Assembly (NCBI RefSeq): GCF_020085105.1
Contig: NC_058043.1
Span: 17,474,167-17,538,166, forward strand
Source of the DNA: Siniperca chuatsi
Lineage: Eukaryota > Chordata > Actinopteri > Centrarchiformes > Sinipercidae
Direction: 5' to 3'
Length of the DNA: 64,000 nt
In this document: positions 10,528 to 22,534 of the stretch, one piece after another
How positions within the stretch are numbered: position 1 is the first letter of the stretch
Layout: each line of letters opens with the position of its first letter
Made by a program: the position numbers and the translations under genes
The notes under the pieces: model-generated
Told to the model about the DNA's origin: nothing
Database searches by the model: none
Seen by the model: only the letters and a program-made list of their open reading frames with translations

Positions 10528-12734
10528 CGTCTCAGCAACCTTGACGATGAAGCAGTTTTAACAGCTGATATAAAGTCTTAAAGCATGCTCCATCTTTGCT
10601 TTAATGTATGTCAGGTGAATATAATTCAGTTCAGTTCATCCCCCAGCATGCTGCCAACATGTTATGCAGCAGCATAATCACCTCACTGGTCTTTGTGGGT
10701 GCAGTGAGCTAACTTAACACATTCCTTCTTGGGGCCAATGGAAGAAGGCGATCCTGCCTGTGTCATCACGACAAAAAACTGACAGCAGAGGTGTCTTTGT
10801 GTTACGATCTGGTAAGACAGTCCCTGTTAGGCCCTCAGAAAGCCAAAAAGCAAAACTATGTTTTATGCCCTGGGGAGCTTGAGGCGCAGGTTAATGAAAC
10901 ACAAGAGATTAATCAGCTTCTCTGAAATGTGCTTCCTTTGCAACTTGATTCGTTAAGCCATCATCCTAGGGGAAGTGACAGCCTTTTTGTTTGTGCACAT
11001 GTATGTTCTTGCTTGTGGGTGGGTTTTCAGCACATTAACAAAACATTTAATCTTATGCATGTCACCAGGCCAGAGGTGGATGCTAATAAACACTGAAACC
11101 CTACTAACATAAGTTCCTTCCCTAAAAGAAATCAGTTTACCTTTAAATCACGTTCGTAGCAGTAAATCAAGTCATGGTGTCCTTCCCTTTCTCATTTAGC
11201 GTTCACAAACCACAATGGTCACAAATCCTTATTTGTCACAGGAGATAGTAAATACAGTATTTCAAATTTCCACAATGGCTAGATATGCTCTTCACGCAAA
11301 TTAAGACGAGCCCTCATTAGGGGCATGTGAAGGGTTCTAAGGGGTATGATTCTTGCTTGGGTTGCAAGAGGTCCTGCGGTCATATCCCTATGAGCCTCCA
11401 TTTGTCACAAGGGATTGTGACAAGGAGGGACTTCACCAACAAACATAAATCATTTAAACTAGAATAAACTAAAATAAACAATGCATGGGTGTGTGGGGTA
11501 TGTGCTGTAGTGGTGTTCTTCAATCTTATAGTGGAGGATTTAAGTTAGGTGTGCAAGACATTTAGTAGTTAAGAGTGCCTTTAACAGCTGCTGAACCAGG
11601 TTTTGCCTTTTATTTACCATTAAATACACCAATGTCTTTAATAGTATTTATACTAATAAAACAAAGGTGATCAGTCAAGTCATTGTAAGATAATCTGACC
11701 AATCACCAAGTACTTTTCAGTCCTTTCAGCAGGTTAAACAGCACTTCAATGTTCCAGTTAACATACTTGTCCCCTTTTTTATTGGAAGAATGTTTCAATA
11801 CTGGATTTGGGTATGCTCAAGTAAAAAATGCTAAAATACAATGGTACATGATCTCTAATCATCCTAAATGAACCATTTATGAATTTATTAAGATGACATT
11901 AAGTTTACCATTGACCCAGTTATAGCAATATCTGATTGCAGCCAACAGCCACTAGATGGCCCCATAAACAACCAAATACCAGAAAACCAGCAAGGACAAC
12001 ACATTTTTATGGTATTTTTAAAAATGTATTTATAATTTTATAAAATCAAATGCTTATGAACACTGTGCAAATATCTTTTATACAAATCTTCTTTCTTGTC
12101 ATTTAATTTGCTCAGAGAAACATTTTACCAGACAAACCTGGCCATAAATTCAGTAGCATATAAATACAAAACAAGTCAATTTAAAATATATATATATATA
12201 TATTCACAGTACATATTCACTATAAACACTGAATAATTATGAGCTTTGTACAGAAACAGGATGCTGATGTTGAATTTACACTGATCTGAAGAGCCGATAA
12301 CATAAAATACAACAATTATCTTCGTGCTTTACAAGCACCACATCCTCGCTGCGTTTTATCACCGACAGCAATGCAGAAACACACCTCTCTGTGATTTTAC
12401 TGTGTGCTGCCAGTGTGGCAACTGATGCAACAGCTAAATGTCCATCACTGAGTGCAACCAAGAGAAAAATTGATGAAACTTTTTCTGACTCATTCATGAT
12501 TGGCTTCAAAATCAAAACATTAGAAACTTTTGATATAATGAACAATGCAGAGGGGCCACACATGGTACAGAGCAAGCAGAAATGTGGTCATAGATATTTG
12601 CCAGCATGCATCGTTATGATGCAGTGTTGTTTTTTTTTGGCCAGTTAGCTTCACTATGGTTTGCTGACTGTGGGCCCCAAAATGGATTTTGGAAAACAAC
12701 GTTTCAGTGATACCTCTGTGTGTAACATAACTTT
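10528..12734. other. Intergenic DNA upstream of ora4
   Basis: No exon is convincing on either strand. A weak TATA-like TTTATATC on the minus strand near 10570 lies about 45 bases before the ora4 start. The remainder is AT-rich with an (AT)n run near 12190-12203. Confidence 0.4.
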
Positions 12735-12885
12735 GTTATGGTGTAGTCCCTCATTCATCCAGGAGTGTTCCGTCGTAGAAAAGGTTTCAGTCGTAGTCAA
12801 CTTGACACATCTGTTTTCAGAATCAAGACGTTTCGGCTCCCATCCGGAAGTCATTCTCAATTGTGAAAATGGACCGGGAACTCAG
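12735..12885 (-). mobile_element. Penelope-like element terminal fragment
   Basis: Read on the minus strand, the stretch carries CCGGATGGGAGCCGAAACGT followed by CTTGATTCTGAAAACAGATG and ends GGATGAATGAGGGACTACAC. This resembles the terminal repeats of fish Penelope-like retroelements, which carry a hammerhead-like GATG..GAAAC core. Only this short end is present, with no reverse-transcriptase frame nearby. The assignment rests on recalled motif similarity. Confidence 0.5.
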
Positions 12886-12972
12886 AAATTTAAGCTACAA
12901 CTTTGTTATATTAATACATTTGTGTTAATATAACAAATTTAAGCTACAACTTTGTTATATTAATACATTTGT
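12886..12972. repeat. Local 38-bp direct duplication
   Basis: Positions 12886-12923 and 12935-12972 are identical over 38 bases (starting AAATTTAAGCTACAAC, ending ATACATTTGT), separated by 11 bases. The left copy plus spacer also forms an inverted repeat (GTTATATTAA / TTAATATAAC). It adjoins the Penelope-like fragment and looks like a local copying event. Confidence 0.85.
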
Positions 12973-14197
12973 ATATTTTAACAAATTAACACTTTCATAA
13001 ATTTCAAAGGATGAATCAGTATCAGTCAGAGCAAGCACTTTGCTAATGTCATAGTCCTCTAACTTAGCATTCACAGCTTCTTCAGCTTCAGGCTACTATT
13101 AGACTAGTTCCTCTAACAACATTCATGTGAAAAACTTTAAACATTGTGTAGTAAAAAAAGGTCAGAGGGTTAAGGTGACCTGTGACTTTGTGACAATCCC
13201 ACCGTAGTTTCAGAATTGATGCTCACGTCACATCATCTTATTTTCAGTTATTTAAATGAATAATGAAGTGAAAACAAAGTTTAATTCAGCCTGATTATCA
13301 GGCTACTGTAGTTCGGCTTCTCAGGCCGCAGTTGTATTTTTAATTGCACTGCTTTTGCATTTGCTCTACACTTCAAAATAAAGATGCATTGTGGTTTATG
13401 GTACCTCAAAGACTTAAAATTTGTAATTTTCTCATTCTTATCTTGTCTTATTTCAGGTGTTGTACCCAAAACTCCATTCAAACTAGTCAGTTCTCAGCTG
13501 AGCATAGCTAGTGAACTAGTGATGTAATACAGGGCAGGACACACTTCACGTTTACTAAGAACTTTGAATATACTTGAAAGGAGAAAAGAACATTTTCATA
13601 TAATTTCAAGTAAATATACCTGTAATTATGTAACAGTACAATTTAAGAGTAGGCTAACCTTACAGACTGATAATCATAATAATGAATAATAATTTTCAAT
13701 AACAATAGTTACTCACACAAACTGTGAACGCTGCCTACCTGCATACTCTGCAGCTGTGTATGTTCCTGACTAACTGATATGTTTGAACACGTGTGGTGCT
13801 GTGGTGGACAGCCTTCCTGCAAAGTTGGTGATTTTCATTTGCAGGACAAAAAATTAATAATCATGCCAGATTTTTGCTCAGCCATTGTGAGGACAGAGGG
13901 GTGGGGTTATGTGATGAAGCCTTTTCTGTCACTATAATTAATTTCAAGAATAAAGTTTCAACTCAGTCCTGCACAAGTTATCTAGTTCATCCAGCACTTA
14001 AAAGGCTCGATTTCACCCTTTCCCCCCCCCGCCCTAGCTGGCTGATTGCTGCAGACTCTGGCTGTTAATCCTACTGGTTGGAATCTATCAGAGAGAACAG
14101 AAAGAGAAACAGGAAATTACACTTCCTGTAATGAACCAAAGTGGCTGTGTATGAACATAATTGCAGAAATTAAGGGGAAAAAAGTAGATGACAATAT
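12973..14197. other. 3' flank of vwa1
   Basis: No gene is seen. The stretch is AT-rich. On the minus strand an ATTAAA occurs at 13280-13285, about 0.9 kb after the vwa1 stop, and could be its polyadenylation signal. A C-run lies at about 14023-14032. Confidence 0.4.
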
Positions 14198-17100
14198 TCA
14201 GCTCAGCAAACCTGTGTGCCTCCCTGCAGTGCAGCATATCCCGTCCCCTCGGCCAGAGCTGTAGACCGGGGACACACACACTCGACTGCTCGGTGCGAGG
14301 TGTGCGAGCCGCGTTGAATGAGAGGTAGGATGCAGGTAGACAGAGGAGATGGAGGGCTTCGAGGAAGAGCTGTGGGAGTTTTCTCTCTCCCAGCTCAGCC
14401 AGTAGCCTTTCAAGCCTTCCTGACGGGCCTGCCACACTACCTGCACCTCCTGACGCTCTGCTGGGATCAGCTGAAGGTCGGCCAGGCCAGGCAGAGCTGC
14501 TGCAGGAAGAAAACACAGAGGAAAGATTTAAAAGGCCTGGTCAAGTGAAGCCAATACAGCGCCAAAAAGTAGGAATGACTCACAGAAGAACTCTAAAGGT
14601 CAGCTTTCAATCAAGAGAAATAAACAGAACAAATGCAATGCTGTTAACCAAAGACAACTAAATTATCTGGAAGGAAGAACTTAAAGACACAAACTCACAC
14701 AGACACAAAAACAAGGTATACAAGCGTCAAACTGACAACGTACCCTCTTGAGTGCATGCCCTCACAGACATGGCTCTTTCTTTTCCATTCACATACAGAG
14801 CGCTGACTGTGACCAGGTACTGAGTGCCTGGCTCCAGGCCAGTTAGTATGGCAGAGTTCTGCTGGCTGTGTAACGTCACGGTGTGGACGTGTCCGCTTGG
14901 AATAGCTCCGTACTCCACTGTATATCTCAGGACTCGAGCCGGCTGCAGGGGACCCCAGCTCACACGGATCTGACGAGGGCCAGAATCTGACACGGACACC
15001 ACTTCCGGGCTTAAAACATCTGAAGGGAGCGGAGGCAGAGGGGGTGGACAAGAGACACAGGTAAGAATATGACAAATTAAGCCTAGTGTGCCTTGCACAG
15101 ATTTCTGTGCAGCACCTGTTGTAAAAGTCAGGGGCTGAGTGTGTTGATGCATTTTAGCAAATTAAGTAATAATACACTTCCCTCCCTAATGGCAAGAATA
15201 TCTGTCTAGAAACAAACCATCAACCCTCTTAGACAAGTACTCAGCCTGATGAATGGCTGGGCCTCCAGCTTTGTAATATATTTCTATTAGAAAAATGGAT
15301 TCCATGACAACTGAGAAAACTCCATCTGATGAGGAAGTTTGTGAAATATTATCAACAACTCCATAACAGCAACTGAATGAACCTTGTGGTGAGATTGTTT
15401 TGTCAACTATTTCTATCTAGTTCTTCCCCTTCTTTTCATTTTTTGTCATGATTCAAGTATGTTTCTATAAGTGCATTACAGGATTATAAAAATAAAATCC
15501 CCGTTTAAATCCTCTCACCAGGAAGTGTGGTGAAGTTTACAGAGAGTGTGTTAAACAGCCTCTGGTTGGACTCGGGGCGGAGGGAAGCCGTGTAGGTGGT
15601 ATCAGGCTGCAGGTTGGTCAGCTCTGCCCAGCTGGAGACGCCTGGGAGAATGCGTCTGGTCTCAGGGTCCGTTTTCCACACAGAGTTATACCGGAGTTCA
15701 TAGTAACCGCTGTCTGCGCTCAGAACAGGACGCCACTGCAGCACAGCACTGTGGGAAGTCAAGTCAACCACGCGCAGCCGTTCTGCATGAATGATTTCTG
15801 TAGATAAGATAAGATAAAAGTGAGATAAAATACTAGAAAGTAGAGTGAGTAATTCTGTAGTTAAATTCACTTTTTATGTCTAATCTGTCATGGAGCTACT
15901 GGTTCTACTGTGCTAACTCTCATATTTCAAATACACACATACTGATGATGGCCTCCCTCATGTCCTCTGTGATGATTTCGATGTTATCTATGTCCACAGA
16001 GTAGAGGTGAGACTCCAGAGGTGGTGTCACTGCACGTTGTAACACCTGGTAGTTTCCATGTACTGTAGACACAGCTAACACAGAAACTCCCTGCGCCTTC
16101 AGCTCAGACATCGGCTTGTCCACGTCTCCAGGCTGAACACCATCAGTCAACCACAGCAGTATCTTTGGCACGTTCTCCAATGTCTCTGTCAGAAGCCGCT
16201 GGGCCACCCTGAGCGCAGCCTCGGTGTTGGTGTCTCCCTGCAGCTGTCTGACACTCCGCAGAGCTTTCTGCAGACTTTCCTGATTGTTGTGGACGTCCAT
16301 GCCGAACTCCAGGTTTGGGTTTGTGCCCACCTGCAGCAGCCCGACTCTTACGTGCCCACGGCCCAACGAGAAGGGGCGAAGCAGCTCGGTGGCAAAGAGC
16401 AACAGGCGTGAGAACTCGTAGTTTGCCACACTTCCTGAAGAGTCCAGCAGAAGGAGAATATCCCCTTCACAGCAGTTTAACACTGCAAACGACAGGCGGA
16501 AAAACAGGAAGGTCATTTCAATGTGTGGGTGTGAACCTCATGTCATTCTTGTTTTGATTGACAGGTTTACTAGTTACCATTTTTCAAATGTATGCCATCA
16601 TACAGCATTCAGACCTGCGCTGACTGATATTTATGGCCACTTGAAAGCACTGGAAACATGCTGTTAACACAACATTGACATATTATCACCTTTTTATTGA
16701 TATGGCGTACTTGTTGCCTATTTACACATCCAGGAGATACAGAGTAACATGAGTGAGTGATGAGTAACATTGTGTTTCTGGCCACCAAATTTAAGTCCAA
16801 TATTCACTCTCGTTTTAGCTCTTTAGCTGCTAAATGTTTCACCATGTTCACCAGCTAGTCGCTAACTTTGTCTGCTGATTGGTGCTGGGTAGGTAGCGCA
16901 CAGTGCGTTTTGAGAGCTTTTGGTAAAGCTGCCTACTGGGACTGAAAACGGCACTGATGAGAGCGGCTCCACAGAACTGAGGGGAACTGCAGAGTCAGGT
17001 GATAAGTTCATTTGATCCATGTTAATATAAATATATTGGTAATAGCAGCTTTAAAGTAGAGCTTCAGTTTCCCCATTTTTAAACACTGGATCAAGTCACA

Positions 17101-20100
17101 GACGGGCAAGATTTTAATAAATGGTTAACGTGGAATTTTCATAAAACAGGGTGACTTATTAGGAGCCTATGCTGCATCCTCAAAGATACTAGAAACTGTT
17201 GCCAATGATGAATCATCCCGTCATGTAAAAAAAAGGGTCACTGATTTAAGGTATCTTAGGCAAGACTGATCTAATTAATGTCACAGATGCCATTACTGCC
17301 CTTGGGGAGGCATTAATATGAAGAATGAAAGGCAATAACAGGTTTATGAGGTGTCTTGTTTCATGCATAACACTGAAATCCTGAGAACAACCTGCTCACA
17401 CTGTATCAAAATGTATCAGAAAAATATTGCATTGAGAATACAGCAGAGGATTTATCATAGCAAGGAATCAAGAGAATTGGTCACAGGAGTCGATTTATCG
17501 CATGAAACAAGAGTGAGATTTAAATTGTAGGCAAATCAGTAACAAAAAGAAAACGTGCAGAGAGGAAAAACTTTTGTGTGCCAGTCATCTTAGGGGAATA
17601 ATTTCCAATGAAAATAAGCAATTCTAGCTACAAGCACCATCCTGCACAATCAGATACGTGTAAAATACATTTGATGACTCACTCATCTGTTTCTCCTGGA
17701 AACTGCTGAGTGCTTTCTCATAATCCTGCTCACTGCATGTGGCTTTTGGTACATTTGGTGCCTGTAGGTCATGAAATATTGGTCTTATACCATCACCTAT
17801 TATAAATGATTAATACACTGATATTGCTTCTTAATGGGGGGTCAGATTAAATGTTTTTGCTCCATGAAAATGACTTACCCCTACCCCTACATAATGTACA
17901 CATCTGTTTTATTGCCTCACTTCTTCCATATCCGCATCGTTCACACTTCTCTATCTTTTCCATTTGCAGCTCCTCCACAGAACACACCCATTATTTTATT
18001 GCAGCACTGGTCCATAATCATTAAACTTTTACAGGGAGGCAGAAAATAAAGCAACAGGAAAATAAACAGGCGGAGAGGAAATGAGGGAGAACAGCGATCA
18101 GGCAAAGTGGTGTCAGCCAACATCTTAATAAAACACAGATAACATACAAAGATTACAAGAGAAGAGATGCTATAGGGGAAGGGCAGAAGCTTCAACAAAG
18201 TGAAACCTCTGTGGACATTGGTGGCAAAGGGGGGAAGCTGAAAGGGGAAAATGAGACAAAGAACACAGAAACGAGACAGAAAAATGAGGGGAGATGGTTG
18301 GACTAGAGTTGTTGATGGAGATGTAGGGAAATTGCTCCATCTTTGCATTCCTCAGAGGAAAAGTGCATATGAATATGTATTTGTGTGTGTGAGAGAGAGA
18401 GAGATTTGAGCATGTCATCTGTCCTTTAATTGGTTTCAAGCTGTGCCAAGGCCATATGCCACACTGCAGAGAGCTGCACAGATGAATGAAAAATATGTTA
18501 ATGTTTCCCGTGAAGTTTACTGAGTGCACATGCGCTGACATCAAACAGACAGATGGTAGACAGGTATCAGGTCTATGTTGGATCAAAATCGACACAGGCT
18601 ACTTTTAAACTCTTGATGATCTAAAACATTTTACACATAAACTGTGTATGGCTCTGCTGCCTTTTAAACTTTAGTTCCTGCAGAAAAAGTGAAACTGCAA
18701 ATTAATTACAAATTCCACACATTCTATGTGGGCTTTTTTTGGGATCTCTGACGTAGCTAATATGTCAAAAATATTTTATTTAATTAGCTGTGGCCACCTG
18801 CAAGTACCACGACTTTCTCTATGTCAAAGTCAGCATTAAAAACAAAGCTCCTATTGTCCTTAAAAATACAGCAATGGACTTCTTCCTGTGAAGGACCAGA
18901 CTGTTTTTCAACTTAAGTTTAGCACTGCATGGATTGGCACCAGTTATTATCTCTGATATCTTCAGCCCCTATTCTACCTTGAGACCTCTCAGATCTGCTG
19001 ACCAATCACTGTTGTTCAATCCAAACTTAAAAGGACAGACTGTAGAATCATCTGCCCCTCACGATTATGGTATCTTTCCCCTCAACTGATATCTTTAAAA
19101 CCCACCTTAAAGGAATAGTTTGACATTTTTGGAAACAAACCCAACAAACTGTTCTGTGTTTAAAGGGGCACTCCACCAATTATTTTACAAATGAAGGTGA
19201 GTTTACTAGTCATAGGGAGTACTACATGCTTGTAAAAACAGTATAATGTCTTCTGTCGCTCTGCAGGAGCTTTGGCTGAGAAAATAACCCTGATGATGTC
19301 ACAGTGATGTCCTCAGGGTTATCTCAGTTTGGGCTTGTTGGCTACAAAATTAAAACAGAAAGCCTGTGTTAAAAACTGGGGGCATGGGGTTTGAAAGACG
19401 TGGGTGTTTATCAGGCAGGGAGGGTCTAATAAAAAGATGCTGTTGCAGTTGCATTATGGGTAATGTTTGGGAGTGTTTTTTGGAGTTTGACCCACACTAG
19501 GGACTTTCTTGTGAGTCCCTCAACATTATGGAAGTGCAATAATAAATTGCTGGAGTACCCCTTTAAGAGTCACTCAAGCAGTCACATGCAGCTGAAATGT
19601 TTAAGGGCAGACCAGTGCTGGTGGACACAGTTTTTACTTCCATATGTTTCTATAAACAGTTTGAGGTCCAATTTGGCTGTAATTTCTCCAGTGGTGTCAT
19701 AATTTGGAAAATGTGTCATTTTCCGTAGCTTGTTACAGTTAATACACCCTGATCATTTTTTCCATAGGGAGTCACAAAAACAACTCAAGTCCAGTTCAGC
19801 TACCTGGTGTCTTTCTCAGTTTAAACCTATGAAAAAAAATCTGACATCACCTGCAGTGGTGGAAGAAGTATCCACATCCTTTAATTAAGTGAAAGTAGAA
19901 AATAATCTGTTAGAAGTAAAAGTTCTGCATTCAAAGTCTTATATAAGTTAAAGTACTGAACTATTATCAGCTAAAAGTACTCATTATGCAAAAAAAAGCC
20001 CCCTGTAAGTACTATAATGTATTATATTATTGGATTATTAGTATTGATACACTAACATGTAAGCAGTACTTGTAATGTTGTAGCTGGTCGAAGCAGTGTT

Positions 20101-20982
20101 CATTTTAACTACTTTATATACTGTTGGGGAGTTTATAACACTGCATCATATTTTATACAGTGATTATGTGTTTTGTGTGTAAAATCATCTGTCATCATCA
20201 ATCATCAGTCTGCCAAGTAACTAGTAACTTTAGCTGTCAGATCAAATGTAGCAAAGTAAAAAAAAATGCAGAAATGCAAAATAGCACTGAAATGAAATGT
20301 AAAACTTCAAAAGCTGTACTGAAGTACAGTACTTGAGTAAATGTAAATATGTTATTCAATAAAGCTTCTTCACAGTGACTTTTCATATTGTAGCCTGATT
20401 ATTACAGATCATTATTTTGAATAGATCATAAACTGTGACCAAATACACCCATTATATTTCTTGAATTAAAAGTAATGAAACAGTGTTATGCAATGTACCA
20501 CCACACAATAACACTGTCCATGTGACAACTTGTTTAAACCAGTCTGCCTGTGGAAATGATCCCATGTTGCTTTATTAAAAATGCCTGTGATCGTTAATCC
20601 GCATTGACTCACCAATTAACAGCGATGTTTAAATATTCACTGTAAGGAAGTATATTATCATAAATGGCGACTTTAAGCTTACCATAAAGGAAAAACACGT
20701 TTTTCCTGAGGGTTTAACTTCCAGACCAGACTCCATTTAGAAAAAAATCTAATTTCCCTTATCTAACCCCGAAGAAGAAGAAGAAGAAGATTGCAATATC
20801 TCTACTTTGTATTAGTGTATCAGGTTTGTGTACTGTCCATGTTTCATTCGGCGTTATACCTGTATCTGTCCTATTTCATATCTGTATGTTATCAACTCAC
20901 CTGTGGCAGATACAGGAATTTGCATGTTGCTCCGCTGCAACATCGCCCAGAAAAGAACACAGTGAAGTAAAAAGTCCTTCAT
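14198..20982 (-). CDS. vwa1: von Willebrand factor A domain-containing protein 1
   Basis: Five exons, 20982-20901, 16482-15943, 15797-15519, 15019-14744 and 14499-14198, join in phase 1 throughout to give about 492 residues. Exon 1 encodes a signal peptide (MKDFLLHCVLFWAML...). Exon 2 (residues 28-207) is a full vWA domain with an intact metal site: DSSGS at 41-45, GDTNTEAA and LTDG. Exons 3 and 4 each encode one fibronectin III domain (SADSGYYELRYNS; LEPGTQYLVTVSALY). Exon 5 encodes a third, more diverged one (VQVVWQARQEG, YWLSWE). The order and the motifs match VWA1 (WARP), a secreted pericellular-matrix protein that binds perlecan and collagen VI. Human VWA1 is 445 residues from memory; the third domain makes this one longer. 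The acceptor of exon 5 is a CAGCAG tandem, so isoforms differing by one Ala are possible. Exon 1 is joined by splice fit and signal-peptide character only, so it is the least certain part. Confidence 0.88.
16600..17050 (-). mobile_element. TTAA-flanked MITE, family C, in vwa1 intron 1
   Basis: The right end reads ATAGCAGCT followed by TTAA at 17051-17054. The body shares long stretches with copies near 33.0, 39.1 and 59.8 kb (TTTAGCTGCTAAATGTTTCA; ATGTTCACCAGCTAG). TTAA target sites point to the piggyBac or Kolobok superfamilies. It carries no coding capacity. The left limit is approximate. Confidence 0.6.
19111..19145 (+). mobile_element. TTAA MITE family A, terminal fragment
   Basis: TTAA at 19107-19110 is followed by AGGAATAGTTTGACATTTTT, the terminal sequence of family A seen again near 22.5, 33.7, 48.2 and 57.5 kb. 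Only the tip is present. Confidence 0.6.
19164..19562. mobile_element. Complete TTAA-flanked MITE in vwa1 intron 1
   Basis: The element is bounded by TTAA at 19160-19163 and 19563-19566. Its ends are AGGGGCACTCCACCAATT and, on the other strand, AGGGGTACTCCAGCAATT (16 of 18 matching). TTAA duplication plus AGGG ends suggests a Kolobok- or piggyBac-type non-autonomous transposon of 399 bp. No frame of note is inside. Confidence 0.8.
19854..20370 (+). mobile_element. hAT-type MITE, 3' end missing
   Basis: It starts CAGTGGTGGAAGAAGTATCC and runs through AAAAGTACTCATTATGC and TACTTGAGTAAATG, collinear with the complete copy at 63073-63550. The expected closing CCACCACTG is absent before about 20.4 kb, so this copy has lost its right terminus. 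It lies in vwa1 intron 1. Confidence 0.75.
20771..20790 (+). repeat. (GAA)n microsatellite
   Basis: Nearly seven GAA units lie in vwa1 intron 1, about 110 bases 3' of the exon 1 donor (in gene orientation). Confidence 0.95.
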
Positions 20983-21371
20983 CCTTTCTAAGCAGCATTA
21001 AAAACAGATGAATTTGATCAGAATCAACACAGGCAGGTGAAATAAGCAACACCAGGTCTTCCTTCACCGGATCACTGTCACAAATGGTCCAGTCTGAGTT
21101 ATTACGCACCTCTGTCGCCTCTTCAGCAGAGTTTTGCTACTGCACGGGTCATCCAAACTTTTCTTCAGCAAACACCTGCGTCATGCGTAGCCTTCTCATA
21201 AATGTCTGCGCGGTGCAGTTATTTCCTTTAATGTAAGTTTACTTCTCTCCCAGTCCGCTGATCTGTTTGTACATATCCATCAGTATACTTCTGTTTATAG
21301 TAATGCCATCTGTATATAATGCCCATAGTACCACTTGTAAAATATTTTCACAATATTACTCTATCCTATTT
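20983..21371. other. vwa1: Upstream region of vwa1
   Basis: This is the minus-strand 5' side of the vwa1 signal-peptide exon. It has several CpGs between 21085 and 21230 but no clear TATA box. The transcription start and 5' UTR of vwa1 should lie here; I cannot place them. Confidence 0.35.
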
Positions 21372-21479
21372 TATATCCTGCACTTGCTTAGTGCACTTCT
21401 GGTTAAACCTAAACTGCATTTCGTTGCCTTGTACTTGTACATGTGTAATGACAATAAAGTTGAATCTAATCTAATCTGT
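21372..21479 (+). mobile_element. Retroelement 3' tail
   Basis: The stretch contains AACTGCATTTCGTTGCCTTG and ACAATAAAGTTGAATCTAATCTAATC. A C-rich or T-rich short tail ending in ACAATAAAGTTGAATCTAATCT-type repeats is a familiar fish LINE/SINE 3' end. No coding part remains. Confidence 0.5.
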
Positions 21480-22534
21480 TTCACTTTCTAGTCCAGCTTA
21501 ATCCTCCTGCTTATCCAGGTAATTATAGCATTACTTTTTGCTGGAGTTTGATCTTTCATGGGACTTTTAAAGACAGATGCTATCTCAATGATTTCTGTTT
21601 CTCCGCTTCCTCCTGTATTGTAATTTCCCCACTCCAAGGGGTCACCACACTTATTCATACATGTAAAAGACCCATGCATCCCAGAGGAACCATGAAAATC
21701 TCATCATGCATGCCAGAATTAAATGTCTGCTTTGGCTGCAAGAAAATAATGATCTCATCTGTTTTCCCTGTACATTATATTGTGCTGGAGGAATAACAGT
21801 GAAACTGATCTGATCTCCATTTTCTCTGGGGACACATTGGAAGCCCTTCAGGCTGACCACAAAACTGGACCCCACTTTGGGAAACAGTAACAGGGCAAGA
21901 AACCCATTTGGATGAAGCAGAGGCAAGGAGACCCATTCATCCAGTCCATTAGACAGGATTACAGAAAATACTACAGCTGCCACTTATCAGAACGATAACT
22001 TGGATTAAGTGCAGGCTATTCACATGCATTTAATGCAGTCGACTACAATAGGACCAACGTCCCTGCAACGTCTCCCCCCCGTGTGTGTGCGTGCACACCA
22101 GATAAAGATAAAAGGCTTAATAAATGGAGGGCACTGAGTGAATGTGCATGTGACCGTTGCCAAGACAGAGCGGCTGTTACTTCACTCGAAATAATGTGGA
22201 TACTCAGAATATGCTTGTAGGCCTACTGTATCTCAGACAGGGTGTGGTGCAGGGTGGGTTAGAGGTGGGATGGGGAGAGACAACGTTTTAAAGAGGACAT
22301 ATTTAGATTCTGCCTTACATGATGTAAAACACTTTTCTTTCATACCAGGCTGGTATCTCTAACCAGTAGCTAGACTGTGCAGATGTAGAAGTTCAGTCTG
22401 TTCACGTAAACAGTCTGTCTGCAAGTTCATGAATCCTGAAGTTTTTAAGACGAATTACTGACTCTGCTTGTCTCCAAATGATGCCTGGAAGACATTTTGT
22501 GATTTGCTTTTATTTTCTCAAAGCAGCACACTTG

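Noticed and set aside
14318-14548. 76-codon plus-strand frame
   Set aside because: It lies antisense to the vwa1 terminal exon and lacks any recognisable feature.
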